Assembly (NCBI GenBank): GCA_014138725.1
Contig: JACJID010000004.1
Coordinates: forward strand, 124,001 to 188,000
Direction of reading: 5' to 3'
DNA: 64,000 bases
Origin: Kutzneria viridogrisea
Lineage (GTDB): Bacteria; Actinomycetota; Actinomycetes; Mycobacteriales; Pseudonocardiaceae
Numbering within the stretch: position 1 is the stretch's first letter; every line of letters begins with the position of its first letter. Both the position numbers and the translations under genes were made by a program. Below, piece by piece: positions 31,235 to 40,531 of the stretch. Under the pieces are notes generated by a model. It was not told the DNA's origin. It saw only the letters and a program-made list of their open reading frames with translations, and ran no database searches.

Positions 31235-32317
31235 GTGGGGAAAGTGGAGATCGCGCGGGCAGTCTTGGCGGCTGAGGTCGTCAAGCGGACGCTCGATCAC
31301 GTGCAGCTTCGCCTGATTGCGGAGTTGGATGATCCCCACGAGTTGGCATTGTTGTTGCGCATTCCGTTGGGTGCTGCGCGGCGGAAACTGGAACAGGCGG
31401 CCGCGCTGGATCGGCTTCCCGTTGTGGCGGGGTTGCTGCGTAACGGGCGGGTGGATCTGGACCGGTTCGAGGTGGTGCGCAAGCGGACCGAGAACCTGGA
31501 CGCGGAGCAGGCTCGGGCGGTGGATGCCGGGCTGGCCGGGGCCGCCGAGTGGACCACCCAGGAGGTGAAGGCCGAGGCCGATCGGCTGGTCTGCCTGGTG
31601 GATCCGGTGGGTGCGCAGCGGCGGCATGTGCGGGCGGTGCGGAAGTCTTCGCAGGTGGGCTGTCGGTCGATGCCGGATGGGATGGCGTTGCTGACCGCGT
31701 ACCTGGATGCGGTGCCCGCGCGGGCGATCTTCGATCAGATCACCGCTGACGCGGCGAGCCTCGATGATGACCGATCGTGGGGTGAGAAGCAGGCCGATGT
31801 GTTCATCGATCGGATGCTGGGCAGTGGCCGACCGGTCACCGTGCACACCGATCTCACGGTTTCCGTGAAGACGCTTATCGGGTTGACCGAGGAGCCCGGC
31901 TATATTTCCGGGGTCGGGCCGGTGGAGGCGGCTACGGCCCGGGAGATCGCCGCGCAGGGGGACTGGCGGAAAGTCCTCGTGGATGAGGTCGGGATGCCGG
32001 TGGGGGTGGGACGGAAACGGTATCGACCACCTGAGGCGTTGAAGGAATTCGTGCGAGTGCGGGATCGGGTGTGCCAGGCGCCGGGGTGTATGCGGCCTGC
32101 GGCGCGGTGCGAGATCGACCACGCGCGGGGGTTTGCCTCGGGTGGGGTGACCGAGGCGTGCAATCTTGGGCCGTTTTGCGAGGTGCACCATTATGTGAAG
32201 ACGATTGGGTTGTATCGGTTCACCCGAGAGTTGGATGGGACCCGGCACTGGACGACTCCGTTGGGGTTCGTCTACACCACCCGGCCCAAGCCCATCGCGG
32301 AGCCGGACCCGCCCTGA
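31235..32317 (+). CDS. DUF222/HNH-endonuclease (13E12-type) protein
   Basis: 360 residues from GTG 31235. The N-terminal two-thirds match the helical DUF222 domain (LALLLRIPLGAARRKLEQAA ... VDLDRFEVVRKRTENL). The C-terminus is an HNH nuclease: CQAPGCMRPAARCEIDHARG and CNLGPFCEVHHYVK give the Cys pairs and the His-Asn-His set. These 13E12-repeat-family proteins occur in many divergent copies in actinobacteria, and their biological role is unknown; mobility or recombination has been suggested. The N-terminus is shorter than most relatives. The upstream tandem repeats may be its own target or promoter array. Confidence 0.85.
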   Translation: MGKVEIARAVLAAEVVKRTLDHVQLRLIAELDDPHELALLLRIPLGAARRKLEQAAALDRLPVVAGLLRNGRVDLDRFEVVRKRTENLDAEQARAVDAGLAGAAEWTTQEVKAEADRLVCLVDPVGAQRRHVRAVRKSSQVGCRSMPDGMALLTAYLDAVPARAIFDQITADAASLDDDRSWGEKQADVFIDRMLGSGRPVTVHTDLTVSVKTLIGLTEEPGYISGVGPVEAATAREIAAQGDWRKVLVDEVGMPVGVGRKRYRPPEALKEFVRVRDRVCQAPGCMRPAARCEIDHARGFASGGVTEACNLGPFCEVHHYVKTIGLYRFTRELDGTRHWTTPLGFVYTTRPKPIAEPDPP

Positions 32318-32347
32318 CAGGGAGGGCGAGGGGCGGGGCACCAGACC

Positions 32348-32905
32348 TCAGCTCACGGCACCGATCTGCTTCATGAAGGTGAGGTTGTCCTCGATGTGCG
32401 CATTGGTGGCGATCCGCCCGTCGCGAATGCCGTACACATCGGTGGCGATGAAGTCGACGGCCTGCCCGGTGCCGGTCCTGCCGCCGAACGTGCCGGTGAA
32501 ATGGCCACGGAACCGGAGCCGCGCGGTGACGGAATCGCCGACGACGAGAACCTGGGTCAGTTCCGCGGACAGGTCGGGAATCGCGGTGTGAAAACCCTCG
32601 GAGGCGGCGAGCGGGCCGGGAATTCCCTGCGGGCGACCAAGCGGCAGGGTCAGGTCGGTGAAGTCGGCGGCCAGGGAGCGGTCGAGCCATTCGCGGCGGC
32701 CGGTGCTCCAGAAGGTGTCGAAGTACTGGGCAGCACGGACGGCGGCACGGGCCTTGTCCTGGGCGAGCGAGGAGTCGACGGTCAGCGACAGGGGTTGCAG
32801 CACACCGGGTGTCGAGTCGGGGAGCTGCTCGGCCGGGGAGCAGGCGCCCAGCGACAGCGCGGCGAGCACGGCAGCGGCGACCAACGGGGCAGTTCTGTTC
32901 AGCAC
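32348..32905 (-). CDS. SnoaL/NTF2-like lipoprotein
   Basis: 185 residues with an export signal and lipobox LSLGAC (Cys22), so probably a lipoprotein. The mature domain is NTF2/SnoaL-like: AVRAAQYFDTFWSTGRREWL, DRSLAADFTDLTLPLGRP, LVVGDSVTARLRFRGHFTG and VDFIATDVYGIRDGRIATN, the last matching ester-cyclase type SnoaL proteins of polyketide and aromatic pathways. Secreted forms are common next to Mce genes or dioxygenases, but their function is unclear. It lies 84 bp after the dioxygenase-like gene. Confidence 0.8.
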   Translation of the reverse strand: MLNRTAPLVAAAVLAALSLGACSPAEQLPDSTPGVLQPLSLTVDSSLAQDKARAAVRAAQYFDTFWSTGRREWLDRSLAADFTDLTLPLGRPQGIPGPLAASEGFHTAIPDLSAELTQVLVVGDSVTARLRFRGHFTGTFGGRTGTGQAVDFIATDVYGIRDGRIATNAHIEDNLTFMKQIGAVS

Positions 32906-32989
32906 GGGATTCCACTCCTCGAATTCGGTGTACCCGACCGAGTCTGTGGTTACGGCCCGCAGAGGTCAAAGACGCAATTCCTATCGGGG

Positions 32990-34027
32990 TCAGAACTCCG
33001 GCGAATAGCTCCGTTCGCGGTACAGGCCGAGCGCGGACAGCACCGGTGCGTCGCTGTACTGGAAGACGTCGAGATCGGATTCGGCGGACACGGTGACGGG
33101 GGTCCACGAGGGAATCGCGAACACGTCGCCCGCGGCGACCTCGTGCCGGGTGTCGCCGAGGGCGATCGATCCGCTGCCGCGGAGCACGACGCCCACCGCG
33201 GAGCCGACGCGCTGCCGGGTGAGCGGCTGGTTCCCGGCGAGGAACCGGTGCATCTCACAGCGCAGCGTGGGCAGCACGTCGCGCCCGCTCACCGGGTCCA
33301 CGAACCGCACGGCGGACCGGCCGGTGTCCTGGTCGAGTTGGGCGGTCAGCGCACGGTCGGTGTCAGCCCACCGGTACGTGAGCAGCGCGGAGTGGGGGCG
33401 CACGGGAACCTCGCCGACGGGCACGATGCCGGGTGCGCAACCGTAGCGCCGTTCGGAATCGGACCGCTCGGCGGTGGCGTCGGCGGGACTGCCGTCACCG
33501 GGCTCGAAGAACACGGCGTCCAGGTAGTGCACCAGCGGCACGTCGAGCCCGTCGAGCCAGGCCATCGGCTCCGCACCGGTGTTGTGGTGCTCGTGCCAGG
33601 TCCAGCCGGGGGTGAGCACCAGGTCACCGGCCTCCATGGCGATGGGATCGCCGTCGACCAGGGTGAACACCCCCGATCCGGACAACACGAAGCGCAGCGC
33701 GGAGGGCGAGTGCCGGTGCGCGGGTGCGACCTCCCGACCGTTGAGGTACTGGATCCCGGCCCACAGGGTGGGCACCGCGTACGGCGCGCCAGCCAGGCCG
33801 GGATTGGCCAGGGACAGCACGCGCCGGTCGGAGGTGATCAGCTCGCCGGAGCGTTCAGCCAGTGCGCTGAGATGCTTGCCGCGCCACACGAACGGCACGG
33901 CCCGTGGGTTCGGCTCGGCGGTCATCAGGCCGGTCAGTTCCCACAGCGGTTGCAGGTCGTGCTCGGCCAGGTCGGCGTAGAAGGCGTCGATGCCCTCGTC
34001 GTCACTGGAGAAACGCGTCGTCGGCAC
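32990..34027 (-). CDS. Gentisate 1,2-dioxygenase-like bicupin
   Basis: 345 residues from GTG 34027 (TTG 34036 is an in-frame alternative). Two cupin domains: the first has GIQYLNGREVAPAHRHSPSA, whose HxH and later WTWHEHHN supply Fe(II) ligands as in gentisate and 1-hydroxy-2-naphthoate dioxygenases. The second cupin (MHRFLAGNQPLTRQRVGSAV) appears metal-free. It opens an aromatic ring between C1 and C2. It starts 15 nt after the Mce-associated gene, so it may be read with the steroid operon; a link to 5-hydroxysalicylyl-CoA/gentisate chemistry of the fused monooxygenase is an alternative. Confidence 0.8.
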   Translation of the reverse strand: MPTTRFSSDDEGIDAFYADLAEHDLQPLWELTGLMTAEPNPRAVPFVWRGKHLSALAERSGELITSDRRVLSLANPGLAGAPYAVPTLWAGIQYLNGREVAPAHRHSPSALRFVLSGSGVFTLVDGDPIAMEAGDLVLTPGWTWHEHHNTGAEPMAWLDGLDVPLVHYLDAVFFEPGDGSPADATAERSDSERRYGCAPGIVPVGEVPVRPHSALLTYRWADTDRALTAQLDQDTGRSAVRFVDPVSGRDVLPTLRCEMHRFLAGNQPLTRQRVGSAVGVVLRGSGSIALGDTRHEVAAGDVFAIPSWTPVTVSAESDLDVFQYSDAPVLSALGLYRERSYSPEF

Positions 34028-34042
34028 GAGGACCAAGCCTAG

Positions 34043-34522
34043 TCACAGCACGGTAAGTTCGGCGATCTTCCAGGTGCCGTCGACGTTGCGCGCGACAACG
34101 GACAGTTGGGCCGACACCGAGGTGTGCTGATTGTTGTCCCCGCGCACGGCCTGCTGGTCGAGGAACACCAGCGCGGTGGCGCGGTCACCGGACAGTTCGC
34201 TGACACCGACGGAGCGCACGGCCGTCACCAGCACGAGCTTCTGCGCGGTGGCCTGCTCACGGACCTTGCCGAACAGCTGTTCGTACTGCCGCACAGCGGA
34301 GTCGATCAGGACGTTCCTGGCGGCCTGTTCGGTGCGCGCGGTGTCGTTGTAGTCGTAGGAGAACGCCGATTGCACGGCCTCGCCGACCTTGGCCACCACA
34401 GCGGCGGTTGTGGCGGTGTCGACCAGCGCGGTGTTGTCGATCTTCCGGACCTGCCCTGCGGACACCGCGAACCAGACCGCGGCCGACACCGCGAGCACGA
34501 CCACCGCCACCAGCGCCTTCAC
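34043..34522 (-). CDS. Mce-associated membrane protein 2
   Basis: 159 residues, GTG start overlapping the upstream stop by 4 nt. One N-terminal transmembrane helix (VVVLAVSAAVWFAVSAG) is followed by a Mam-like NTF2-type fold (AFSYDYNDTARTEQAARNVL; DNNQHTSVSAQLSVVARNVD; GTWKIAELTVL). Mce-associated proteins (the mam genes that follow mce operons) stabilise or assemble the importer. Last gene of the continuous 4-nt-overlap chain. Confidence 0.8.
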   Translation of the reverse strand: MKALVAVVVLAVSAAVWFAVSAGQVRKIDNTALVDTATTAAVVAKVGEAVQSAFSYDYNDTARTEQAARNVLIDSAVRQYEQLFGKVREQATAQKLVLVTAVRSVGVSELSGDRATALVFLDQQAVRGDNNQHTSVSAQLSVVARNVDGTWKIAELTVL

Positions 34523-34998
34523 CCGCTCACCCCGATCGCCTGCACGGCACGGACTTTCCAGTCGTCACCGGCTTTGGTCAGGGCGGCGTCCAAACGACTG
34601 CGGCGCACACTGGGCTTGCCGCCCTCGGGAGTTGCCGTGACCTCGACGGCGACGAGCACATCGGCGGTCCCGGCTCGCAGGTCGAGGCGGCTCACGGCGG
34701 CGCCGAGGACCTTCGCCGTGGTGGTGGTCCTGGTCGACTGGGTGGTGCGCAGGTCGCTGTCGTGGTTGCGGGTCAGCTCGTCCAACAGATCCCCGGTGGA
34801 CACGCGTTGCCACTGGGTGAGCCCCTCCTCGGCGGACCGGTAGTCGAGCGTGTTCAGCGTGATCACCTGTCGCTGTCCCGCGGCGAGCACGGAGTCACGG
34901 GCCTGGGCGTAGGCGAGGTCGCCGTTGGTGGCGGCCGACCACCACTGCCAGCCGAACCACACGGCGGCCAGCACGGTCACGAGCGCGAGCACCTTCAT
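34519..34998 (-). CDS. Mce-associated membrane protein 1
   Basis: 159 residues, overlapping both neighbours by 4 nt. N-terminal membrane helix (LALVTVLAAVWFGWQWWSA), then an extracytoplasmic domain with the pattern LAYAQARDSVLAAGQRQVIT, LNTLDYRSAEEGLTQWQRVS and DWKVRAVQAIGV. It is a paralogue in fold of the following gene, corresponding to the pair of mam4 genes (mce4HI-type) after mce4F. Role: assembly or stability of the Mce4 complex (known for the family). Confidence 0.8.
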   Translation of the reverse strand: MKVLALVTVLAAVWFGWQWWSAATNGDLAYAQARDSVLAAGQRQVITLNTLDYRSAEEGLTQWQRVSTGDLLDELTRNHDSDLRTTQSTRTTTTAKVLGAAVSRLDLRAGTADVLVAVEVTATPEGGKPSVRRSRLDAALTKAGDDWKVRAVQAIGVSG

Positions 34999-36218
34999 TT
35001 CACCCCCAGGAGCTGGGCCAGGTCACGGGGCCCGGGGTCCTGCAACGCGCCGAGCGCGCCGGGCAGCGGCTGCTGTTGTGCCGCAGCCGGGGTCCCGCCG
35101 CTGAGTTGGGGCATCCCGCCGTACGGCACGTTCTGCGATCCGCGCACAGCGATCGGGCTGTTCGGCGGCTCGGCGCAGTACGCCTTGTCGTTGGCGGGCA
35201 ACGGGTTCAGGTCGTTGGCGGGCCGCTCCCTTGTGGACTCGTAGCCCTTGGTGCAGGGGGACGGGTTGAAGAAGTTCAGGATCAGTCCGAGGTGGCCGGT
35301 GCCGTCCGGGGACAGGCCGGGGGTGAACGCGGTGATCACCGGGTAGGCGACGAGCAGCTCCTCGATGCCCGCACGCCTGCTGGAGGTGATCGCGGTGGTG
35401 GTGAACAGGTTGGCCAGCAACACGCTGAGGTTCTGCCCGGAGCCGCGCAGGATGTCGTCCACGGGCAGCGCGGCGGCCGGGGTCACGCTGATCAGCGCGC
35501 GCAGGTCGGGATCGGACTTGCGCAGTTGCTGGGCGATCAACGCCAGGGAGGAGCTGAACGAGGTGATGAGCGCGGAGTCCTGGCGCTGCGTGTCGAGCAC
35601 CGTGCGGCCACTGGACAGCAACTGCTTGGCCTGGGCCAGGTGCCGGTTGGCCGTGTCGGTGAGCGAGCGGGCGTTGTCCAGCAGCCGTTGGAGATCCGGT
35701 CCGGTCCCGGCGAAGGACTTGTCCAGTTCGTCCACCACGGTGCGCAGGGAGTCGGCGGGCACGCTGCGCACGAGCGAGTCGAGGTTGCTCAGGACCTGGT
35801 CCGCGCCGGGCGGCAAGGTGCTGCGGTCCTGCGGGATCACCGAGCCGTCGACGAGGTAGGGCGGCTTGTCCTCGCCGGGTTCGAGGTCCACGTACTGCTC
35901 CCCCACCGCAGACCTGTTGGCCACCACGGCCTTGCTCGCGGCGGGGATCGGCGGCGCCGAGGAGTCGATGCGCAGCACGGCTTCCACGCCCGAGCCGGTG
36001 AGGTCCAGCGCCTGCACGCGGCCGACCGTGACGCCCCGGTAGGACACCTCGGCGTTGGTGAAGATCCCGCCGGAGTCGGCCAGTTGCAGGCGGACTTGGT
36101 AGCCGGTGTCGCCGAGGTAGCGCCCCAGCCCGGCGTAGCGGGCCCCCGCATAGGTCAGGCCGACCACGGCGATCAGCACAAAAACCGCTACCTGCCAACG
36201 GGTTCGGCGAGCGATCAC
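34995..36218 (-). CDS. mce4F: Mce4F-like MlaD-family substrate-binding protein
   Basis: 407 residues, GTG 36218 in GTGA overlap. N-terminal helix (VAVFVLIAVVGLTYAGARYA), MlaD/Mce domain (about 40-120; VRLQLADSGGIFTNAEVSYR, GVTVGRVQALDLTG), a long helical needle segment, and a proline/glutamine-rich tail. Sixth Mce subunit of the hexameric tube that conducts sterols through the cell envelope. Assignment to position F rests on gene order. Confidence 0.85.
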   Translation of the reverse strand: MIARRTRWQVAVFVLIAVVGLTYAGARYAGLGRYLGDTGYQVRLQLADSGGIFTNAEVSYRGVTVGRVQALDLTGSGVEAVLRIDSSAPPIPAASKAVVANRSAVGEQYVDLEPGEDKPPYLVDGSVIPQDRSTLPPGADQVLSNLDSLVRSVPADSLRTVVDELDKSFAGTGPDLQRLLDNARSLTDTANRHLAQAKQLLSSGRTVLDTQRQDSALITSFSSSLALIAQQLRKSDPDLRALISVTPAAALPVDDILRGSGQNLSVLLANLFTTTAITSSRRAGIEELLVAYPVITAFTPGLSPDGTGHLGLILNFFNPSPCTKGYESTRERPANDLNPLPANDKAYCAEPPNSPIAVRGSQNVPYGGMPQLSGGTPAAAQQQPLPGALGALQDPGPRDLAQLLGVK

Positions 36219-37348
36219 CGGCCACCCCCGAGCAGCGAGCCGAGCAGGTCGAGCAGGGTGCCCCCGGGTTTGCGCTGGGGCACCGGCTGGCTGGGCAGTG
36301 GCAGTGGCACGGGCTTGGGCGGGCTGACCGGGCTCGGGACCTGGATCAGCGGCTGGTTGCCCGCGGTCAGCGCGCGCACCAGACCGGACAGGTCCAGGTC
36401 GAAGCGGATGTCGGAGTTGAAGTAGTCGCCCTTGATCGCGTTGGCGGCGTAGTCGGTGAACGGGTACGTGGCCAGGTACTGCACGGCGATCGGCAGTTTG
36501 GCCCCGGTCTCGGCGAGCTTACCCAGGATCGGCGCGAGCTGCTGGAGGTCGGCGACGAGATCGGCACGGGTCTTGTGCACGGTGTCGACGGCCACTGTGG
36601 ACAGTGCGTCGAGCGAGCGCAGCATGCTGGTGAGCTGGTCGCGCTGCTGGGTGATCACTTGCAGTCCAGGGGCGAGGTGGTCCAGGGCGGTGGCCAGATC
36701 GTCCCGCTGGGCGGCGACCGCGGCCGACAGCCTGTTGATCGCGTCAATGGCCTTGACGATCCTGTCCCGCTGGCCGTCCAGGGTGCCCACCACGGAGTCC
36801 ACTGAGGACAGGAACGAGCGGATCTGCGCCTCGTTGCCGGTCATTGCGGAGTTCAGCTCGCGCACGATGCTCTGCAACTGCCCGAGGTTGCCGCCGTTGA
36901 GCAGCAGCGACAGCGCGCCGAGCACCTCCTCGATCTCGGGGCTGCGGTTCGTCCGCTCCTTGCTGATCACCGCCCCGTCGGCGAGCCGCCCAGTGCCGTT
37001 CGGCGGGGCCACCAGCTGCACGTACTTCTCCCCCAGCAGGCTGGACTGCCCGAGTTCGGCACGGGCCTCGGCGGGCACGGCGACCGAGCCGTTGACGGCC
37101 AGGTGCACCAGCGCGGTCTTGTTGTCCGCAGCCAGTTCGATGCGTTCGACCCTGCCCACTGGCACGTCGTTGACCTTCACGCTGGCCTGCGGGACCAGGT
37201 CGAGCACGTCGGCGAACTCGGCCGTGACGCGGTAGGGATGATCGCCCAGGTCGGCACCGCCGGGCAGGGGCGTGTCGTACAGGCCGGAGTATCCGCAGCC
37301 CGCCAGCAACGCGGTCAGCGGCAGCAGTGTCCACACGCGACGGTTCAC
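36215..37348 (-). CDS. mce4E: Mce4E-like lipoprotein (LprN type)
   Basis: 377 residues, GTG 37348 in GTGA overlap. A lipobox LLAGCG makes it the lipid-anchored subunit, as in every mce operon at position E. MlaD domain (YRVTAEFADVLDLVPQASVK, VNDVPVGRVERIEL) and GEKYVQL signature, then a coiled helical region (RIVKAIDAINRLSAAVAAQR) and a Pro-rich tail ending DLLGSLLGGGR. Confidence 0.88.
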   Translation of the reverse strand: MNRRVWTLLPLTALLAGCGYSGLYDTPLPGGADLGDHPYRVTAEFADVLDLVPQASVKVNDVPVGRVERIELAADNKTALVHLAVNGSVAVPAEARAELGQSSLLGEKYVQLVAPPNGTGRLADGAVISKERTNRSPEIEEVLGALSLLLNGGNLGQLQSIVRELNSAMTGNEAQIRSFLSSVDSVVGTLDGQRDRIVKAIDAINRLSAAVAAQRDDLATALDHLAPGLQVITQQRDQLTSMLRSLDALSTVAVDTVHKTRADLVADLQQLAPILGKLAETGAKLPIAVQYLATYPFTDYAANAIKGDYFNSDIRFDLDLSGLVRALTAGNQPLIQVPSPVSPPKPVPLPLPSQPVPQRKPGGTLLDLLGSLLGGGR

Positions 37349-38490
37349 CGGCCACCGCCGATCGGCAGTGGCAGCGGCGGCAGCTTTCCCTGTTGCAGTG
37401 CGGCGAGGATGTCGGCCGCCGATGGCAGGTGCAGGGTGCCGTCCAGCAACGGGGCGAGCTGCTTGCACAGGTCGCCGAGCACCTGGGGCAGCTGGGTCGG
37501 CGTGGAGCGTTGCAGCAGTTGGCAGAGCATCATCGTGGGTGGGTAGGTGAGCTCGTTGATGTTGCCGCGCACGGCGATCGAGCCGGAGGCCGCGTCGTAG
37601 GCGTTGATGAAGTTGGTGGCGGCGGTCGGCGCCACGTCAAGCACCTCGGCCAGCGCCGCACGCTGGTCGACCAGTGCCTTGGACACCGCCGTCAGCTTGT
37701 CCACATTGGACTGCACGAGCCCCTTGTTGTCGGTGACGAACTTCTGCACCTGGCCCAGCGCCGAGGCGAGCGAGGTCAGCGCGGCGCCGAACTGGTCGCG
37801 GTCGGCGGCCAGGAAACCCGAGGCATCGGCGAGCTGCCTGTCCAGCTGACGCACCTGGTCGTCGCTGGCCGCCAGCAGGGTGCTGACCTTGTTCAGGTTG
37901 TCCACGGTGCCGAAGAGGTCGTCCTTGCCGGTGTTCAGCGTGGCCGAGGCGGAGCTGAGCTGCTTGATCGCCTGGTTCAGGTCCTCCCCGGTACCCGCCA
38001 GCGTGGCGGCCGCGGTGGACAGGAGGTTGGACAGGGCTCCTGACTTGTTCGCCCCGTTGGGGCCGAGCGCGGCGCTGAGGTCGTTGACGCTGCGGAACAA
38101 CTGGTCCAGCTCCACCGGGCTGGCGGTGCGCTCACGCGGGATCACGGCCGTGGACGCCAGCTTGGCGCCGCTGTCGTAGGCGGGCGTGAGCTGCACGTAC
38201 CGGTCGCTGACCAGGCTGGGGGCGATCACCACGGCGTGCACCGCGGCCGGGATCTCCACCGCACTGTCCACGGTGAACTCGACGCGGACCTGACCGCCCT
38301 GCGGCACGACGGAGTCGATCTGACCGACCTTGACGCCCAGCACGCGCACGGCCGAGCCCGCGTACAGGCCGATCGCCTTGTCGAAGTAGGCGGTGATCCG
38401 GGTGGCGCTGGCGCCCCGCACCCACCAGAACGCGGAGGCCAGCAGCAGCGCGACCACACAGGCAAGGGCCAACAGCGACGCGGGTCTCAT
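37345..38490 (-). CDS. mce4D: Mce4D-like substrate-binding protein
   Basis: 381 residues, ATGA overlap with mce4C. N-terminal helix (LLALACVVALLLASAFWWV), MlaD domain (ITAYFDKAIGLYAGSAVRVL, GVKVGQIDSVV; SDRYVQLTP), long helical needle and a C-terminal segment ending LPPLPLPIGGGR. Gene order and the IPRERT motif fit Mce subunit D. Confidence 0.85.
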   Translation of the reverse strand: MRPASLLALACVVALLLASAFWWVRGASATRITAYFDKAIGLYAGSAVRVLGVKVGQIDSVVPQGGQVRVEFTVDSAVEIPAAVHAVVIAPSLVSDRYVQLTPAYDSGAKLASTAVIPRERTASPVELDQLFRSVNDLSAALGPNGANKSGALSNLLSTAAATLAGTGEDLNQAIKQLSSASATLNTGKDDLFGTVDNLNKVSTLLAASDDQVRQLDRQLADASGFLAADRDQFGAALTSLASALGQVQKFVTDNKGLVQSNVDKLTAVSKALVDQRAALAEVLDVAPTAATNFINAYDAASGSIAVRGNINELTYPPTMMLCQLLQRSTPTQLPQVLGDLCKQLAPLLDGTLHLPSAADILAALQQGKLPPLPLPIGGGR

Positions 38491-39500
38491 TTTCCACCGA
38501 CCAACGGTGTGGTGCAGCCGCCGGGGTTGAACTCCAGCCCGGCCGTGGTCTGCGCGGGCGGCAGCAGCCCGCAGATGTAGCCGTCGAACCAGCGGCCGGT
38601 GCCGATGGTGTTGTTGAAGACGCGGACGAACGGGGCCAGCGAGGCCAGTGCGCGGCTGAGGTTGTCCTGGTTGCGGGCGAGTACCCCGGTGAGCTGGTCG
38701 AGTTGGTTCAGCGCGGGCTTGAGCTGTTCCTGGTTGTCGGCGACCAGCCCACTGAGCTGGGCGGCGAGGTTCTGCGTTCCGGTCAGCAGCGAGCTGATCG
38801 CCTGCTTGCGGTTGCGCACCTCGCCGAGCAGCAGGTTGCCGTCGGCCAGCAGCTTGCCGATCTGGTCGTCACGACTGGCCACGGTGGAGGTCAACTGGTT
38901 GGTGCCCGACAGCAGGCCGGTGAGCTGCTGGTCGCGGGAGGCGATCGTGCGCGACAACCCGGTGAGCCCGCTCAGCGCCTGCTTGAGCGGTCCGGGCGCG
39001 TTGCGCAGCGAGTCGGCGACCACCTGGAAGCTGGTGGCCAGCTTGTCCGGGTCGATCGCGCCGACGGTGCTGGCCAGTTGGTCGATCGCGTCGGTGACGT
39101 CGAACGGGGACAGGGTGCGGTCCTTGGTGATCGGCTGGCGCGGGTCCTGGGCGGCGGTGCCCTCGGGGGCGAGGGCGAGGTACTTGTCCCCGAGCACGGT
39201 CTTGATCTGGATCGAGGCGGTGCTGTGGTCGCCGATCCAGGTGTCGCGGACCCGGAAGTCCACGAGCACCTGGTTGCGTGCCAAGGAAACCCGGCGCACC
39301 TCGCCGACCTTCACCCCGGCGACGCGCACCTCGTTGCCCGTGACGAGCCCGGCGGACTCGCTGAAGTAGGCGCTGTAGGTGGTGCCGCCGCCGATGATCG
39401 GCAGGTCCTCGGCGTTGAACGCGGCGAGCACGCCCAGCCCCAGCGTCAGTACGGTGACCAGGCCGATCACCGTCTCCCTGCGCGCGTCACGTCGTCTCAC
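38487..39500 (-). CDS. mce4C: Mce4C-like substrate-binding protein
   Basis: 337 residues from GTG 39500, a GTGA overlap with mce4B. The basic N-terminus RRRDARRE precedes the membrane helix; MlaD domain YSAYFSESAGLVTGNEVRVA, GVKVGEVRRV, GDKYLAL. The helical region is rich in Leu/Asn/Gln heptads (QLTGLLSGTNQLTSTVASRD). A final Cys-rich end (ICGLLPP ... GGCTTPLVG) is typical of subunits B and C. Confidence 0.85.
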   Translation of the reverse strand: MRRRDARRETVIGLVTVLTLGLGVLAAFNAEDLPIIGGGTTYSAYFSESAGLVTGNEVRVAGVKVGEVRRVSLARNQVLVDFRVRDTWIGDHSTASIQIKTVLGDKYLALAPEGTAAQDPRQPITKDRTLSPFDVTDAIDQLASTVGAIDPDKLATSFQVVADSLRNAPGPLKQALSGLTGLSRTIASRDQQLTGLLSGTNQLTSTVASRDDQIGKLLADGNLLLGEVRNRKQAISSLLTGTQNLAAQLSGLVADNQEQLKPALNQLDQLTGVLARNQDNLSRALASLAPFVRVFNNTIGTGRWFDGYICGLLPPAQTTAGLEFNPGGCTTPLVGGK

Positions 39501-40531
39501 GGTCCGCACCTCGCGGGCATCTGGGGGTCCGGGAACGGCACGATCGGCACGGACAGGCCCAGCTCGCCGATCTTGACCGTGCCCGACATCCGGCACAGGT
39601 AGTAGTTGAACCAGCTGCCGTAGCTGGCGGTCCGGGTGAAGGCCTGGAGGTTGCCTGGCAGCTTGTGCAGGAACGCGTCCAGGCTCGGATCGCTCTTGTT
39701 CAGCAGCTCGGAGACGGAGGCCAGGCCAGCGATGTCCTGCTGCACGGGCCTGCGCGCGTCGGCGAGCAGCCCGGCGGTGGCCGAGGCGAGCCCGTCCAGC
39801 GCGCTGATCGCCGAACCGATCGGTGCCCGGTCGGCGGCCAGCCCGGTGACCAGCTGCTGCATGTCGGTGATCAACCCGGCCAGCTCGGGTGTGCGGGCGT
39901 TGACCGTGGCCAGCACGGTGGTCAGGTTGTCGATCACCTTGCCGATCACCTGGTCCCGGTCGGCGATGGCCCCGGTGAGCGAGGCGGTGTGCGTGAGCAG
40001 ACTGGTGATCGTGCCGCCTTCGCCTTGCAGCACCTGGATGAGCTCCCCGGCGAGCTGGTTGACCTGCTGCGGGGACAGCGCCTGGAACAGCGGCTTGAAC
40101 CCGTTGAACAGCGCGGTCAGGTTCAGCGCGGGCTGGGTCCGCTCCAGCGGGATCACCGAGCCGGGGGCCAGCACGGCATTGGCGTCACCGACATCGGTGC
40201 CCAGCGCGATGTAGCGCTGCCCCACGAGGTTGCGGTACTTGACGGTGGCCGTCGTGGCGGCGGGCAGCTTGCGGTCGGCGGCCAGCTCGAAGGTGATCCG
40301 CGCGTACTTGCGGTCGGTGACCTCGATCCGGGACACCTGGCCCATCCGAACCCCGGCGATGCGCACGTCGTCGCCGGGGTTCAGGCCCGTGACATCGGTG
40401 AACAGGGCCTGGTACGCGGTCGTGGAGCCGAGGCTGGTGTTGGCGATGGTGGCCGCGAGCACCCCGGTGAGCAGCACGGTGACCAGCGCGAACACGCTGA
40501 TCTTGATCCCGGCGGCGAGCGTGCCCCTCAT
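39497..40531 (-). CDS. mce4B: Mce4B-like substrate-binding protein
   Basis: 344 residues from ATG 40531 (ATGA overlap). N-terminal membrane helix (ISVFALVTVLLTGVLAATIA), MlaD domain (YQALFTDVTGLNPGDDVRIA, GVRMGQVSRIEV, GQRYIALG), needle helices and a C-terminal NYYLCRMSG segment with paired Cys. Second Mce subunit of the importer. Confidence 0.86.
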   Translation of the reverse strand: MRGTLAAGIKISVFALVTVLLTGVLAATIANTSLGSTTAYQALFTDVTGLNPGDDVRIAGVRMGQVSRIEVTDRKYARITFELAADRKLPAATTATVKYRNLVGQRYIALGTDVGDANAVLAPGSVIPLERTQPALNLTALFNGFKPLFQALSPQQVNQLAGELIQVLQGEGGTITSLLTHTASLTGAIADRDQVIGKVIDNLTTVLATVNARTPELAGLITDMQQLVTGLAADRAPIGSAISALDGLASATAGLLADARRPVQQDIAGLASVSELLNKSDPSLDAFLHKLPGNLQAFTRTASYGSWFNYYLCRMSGTVKIGELGLSVPIVPFPDPQMPARCGP

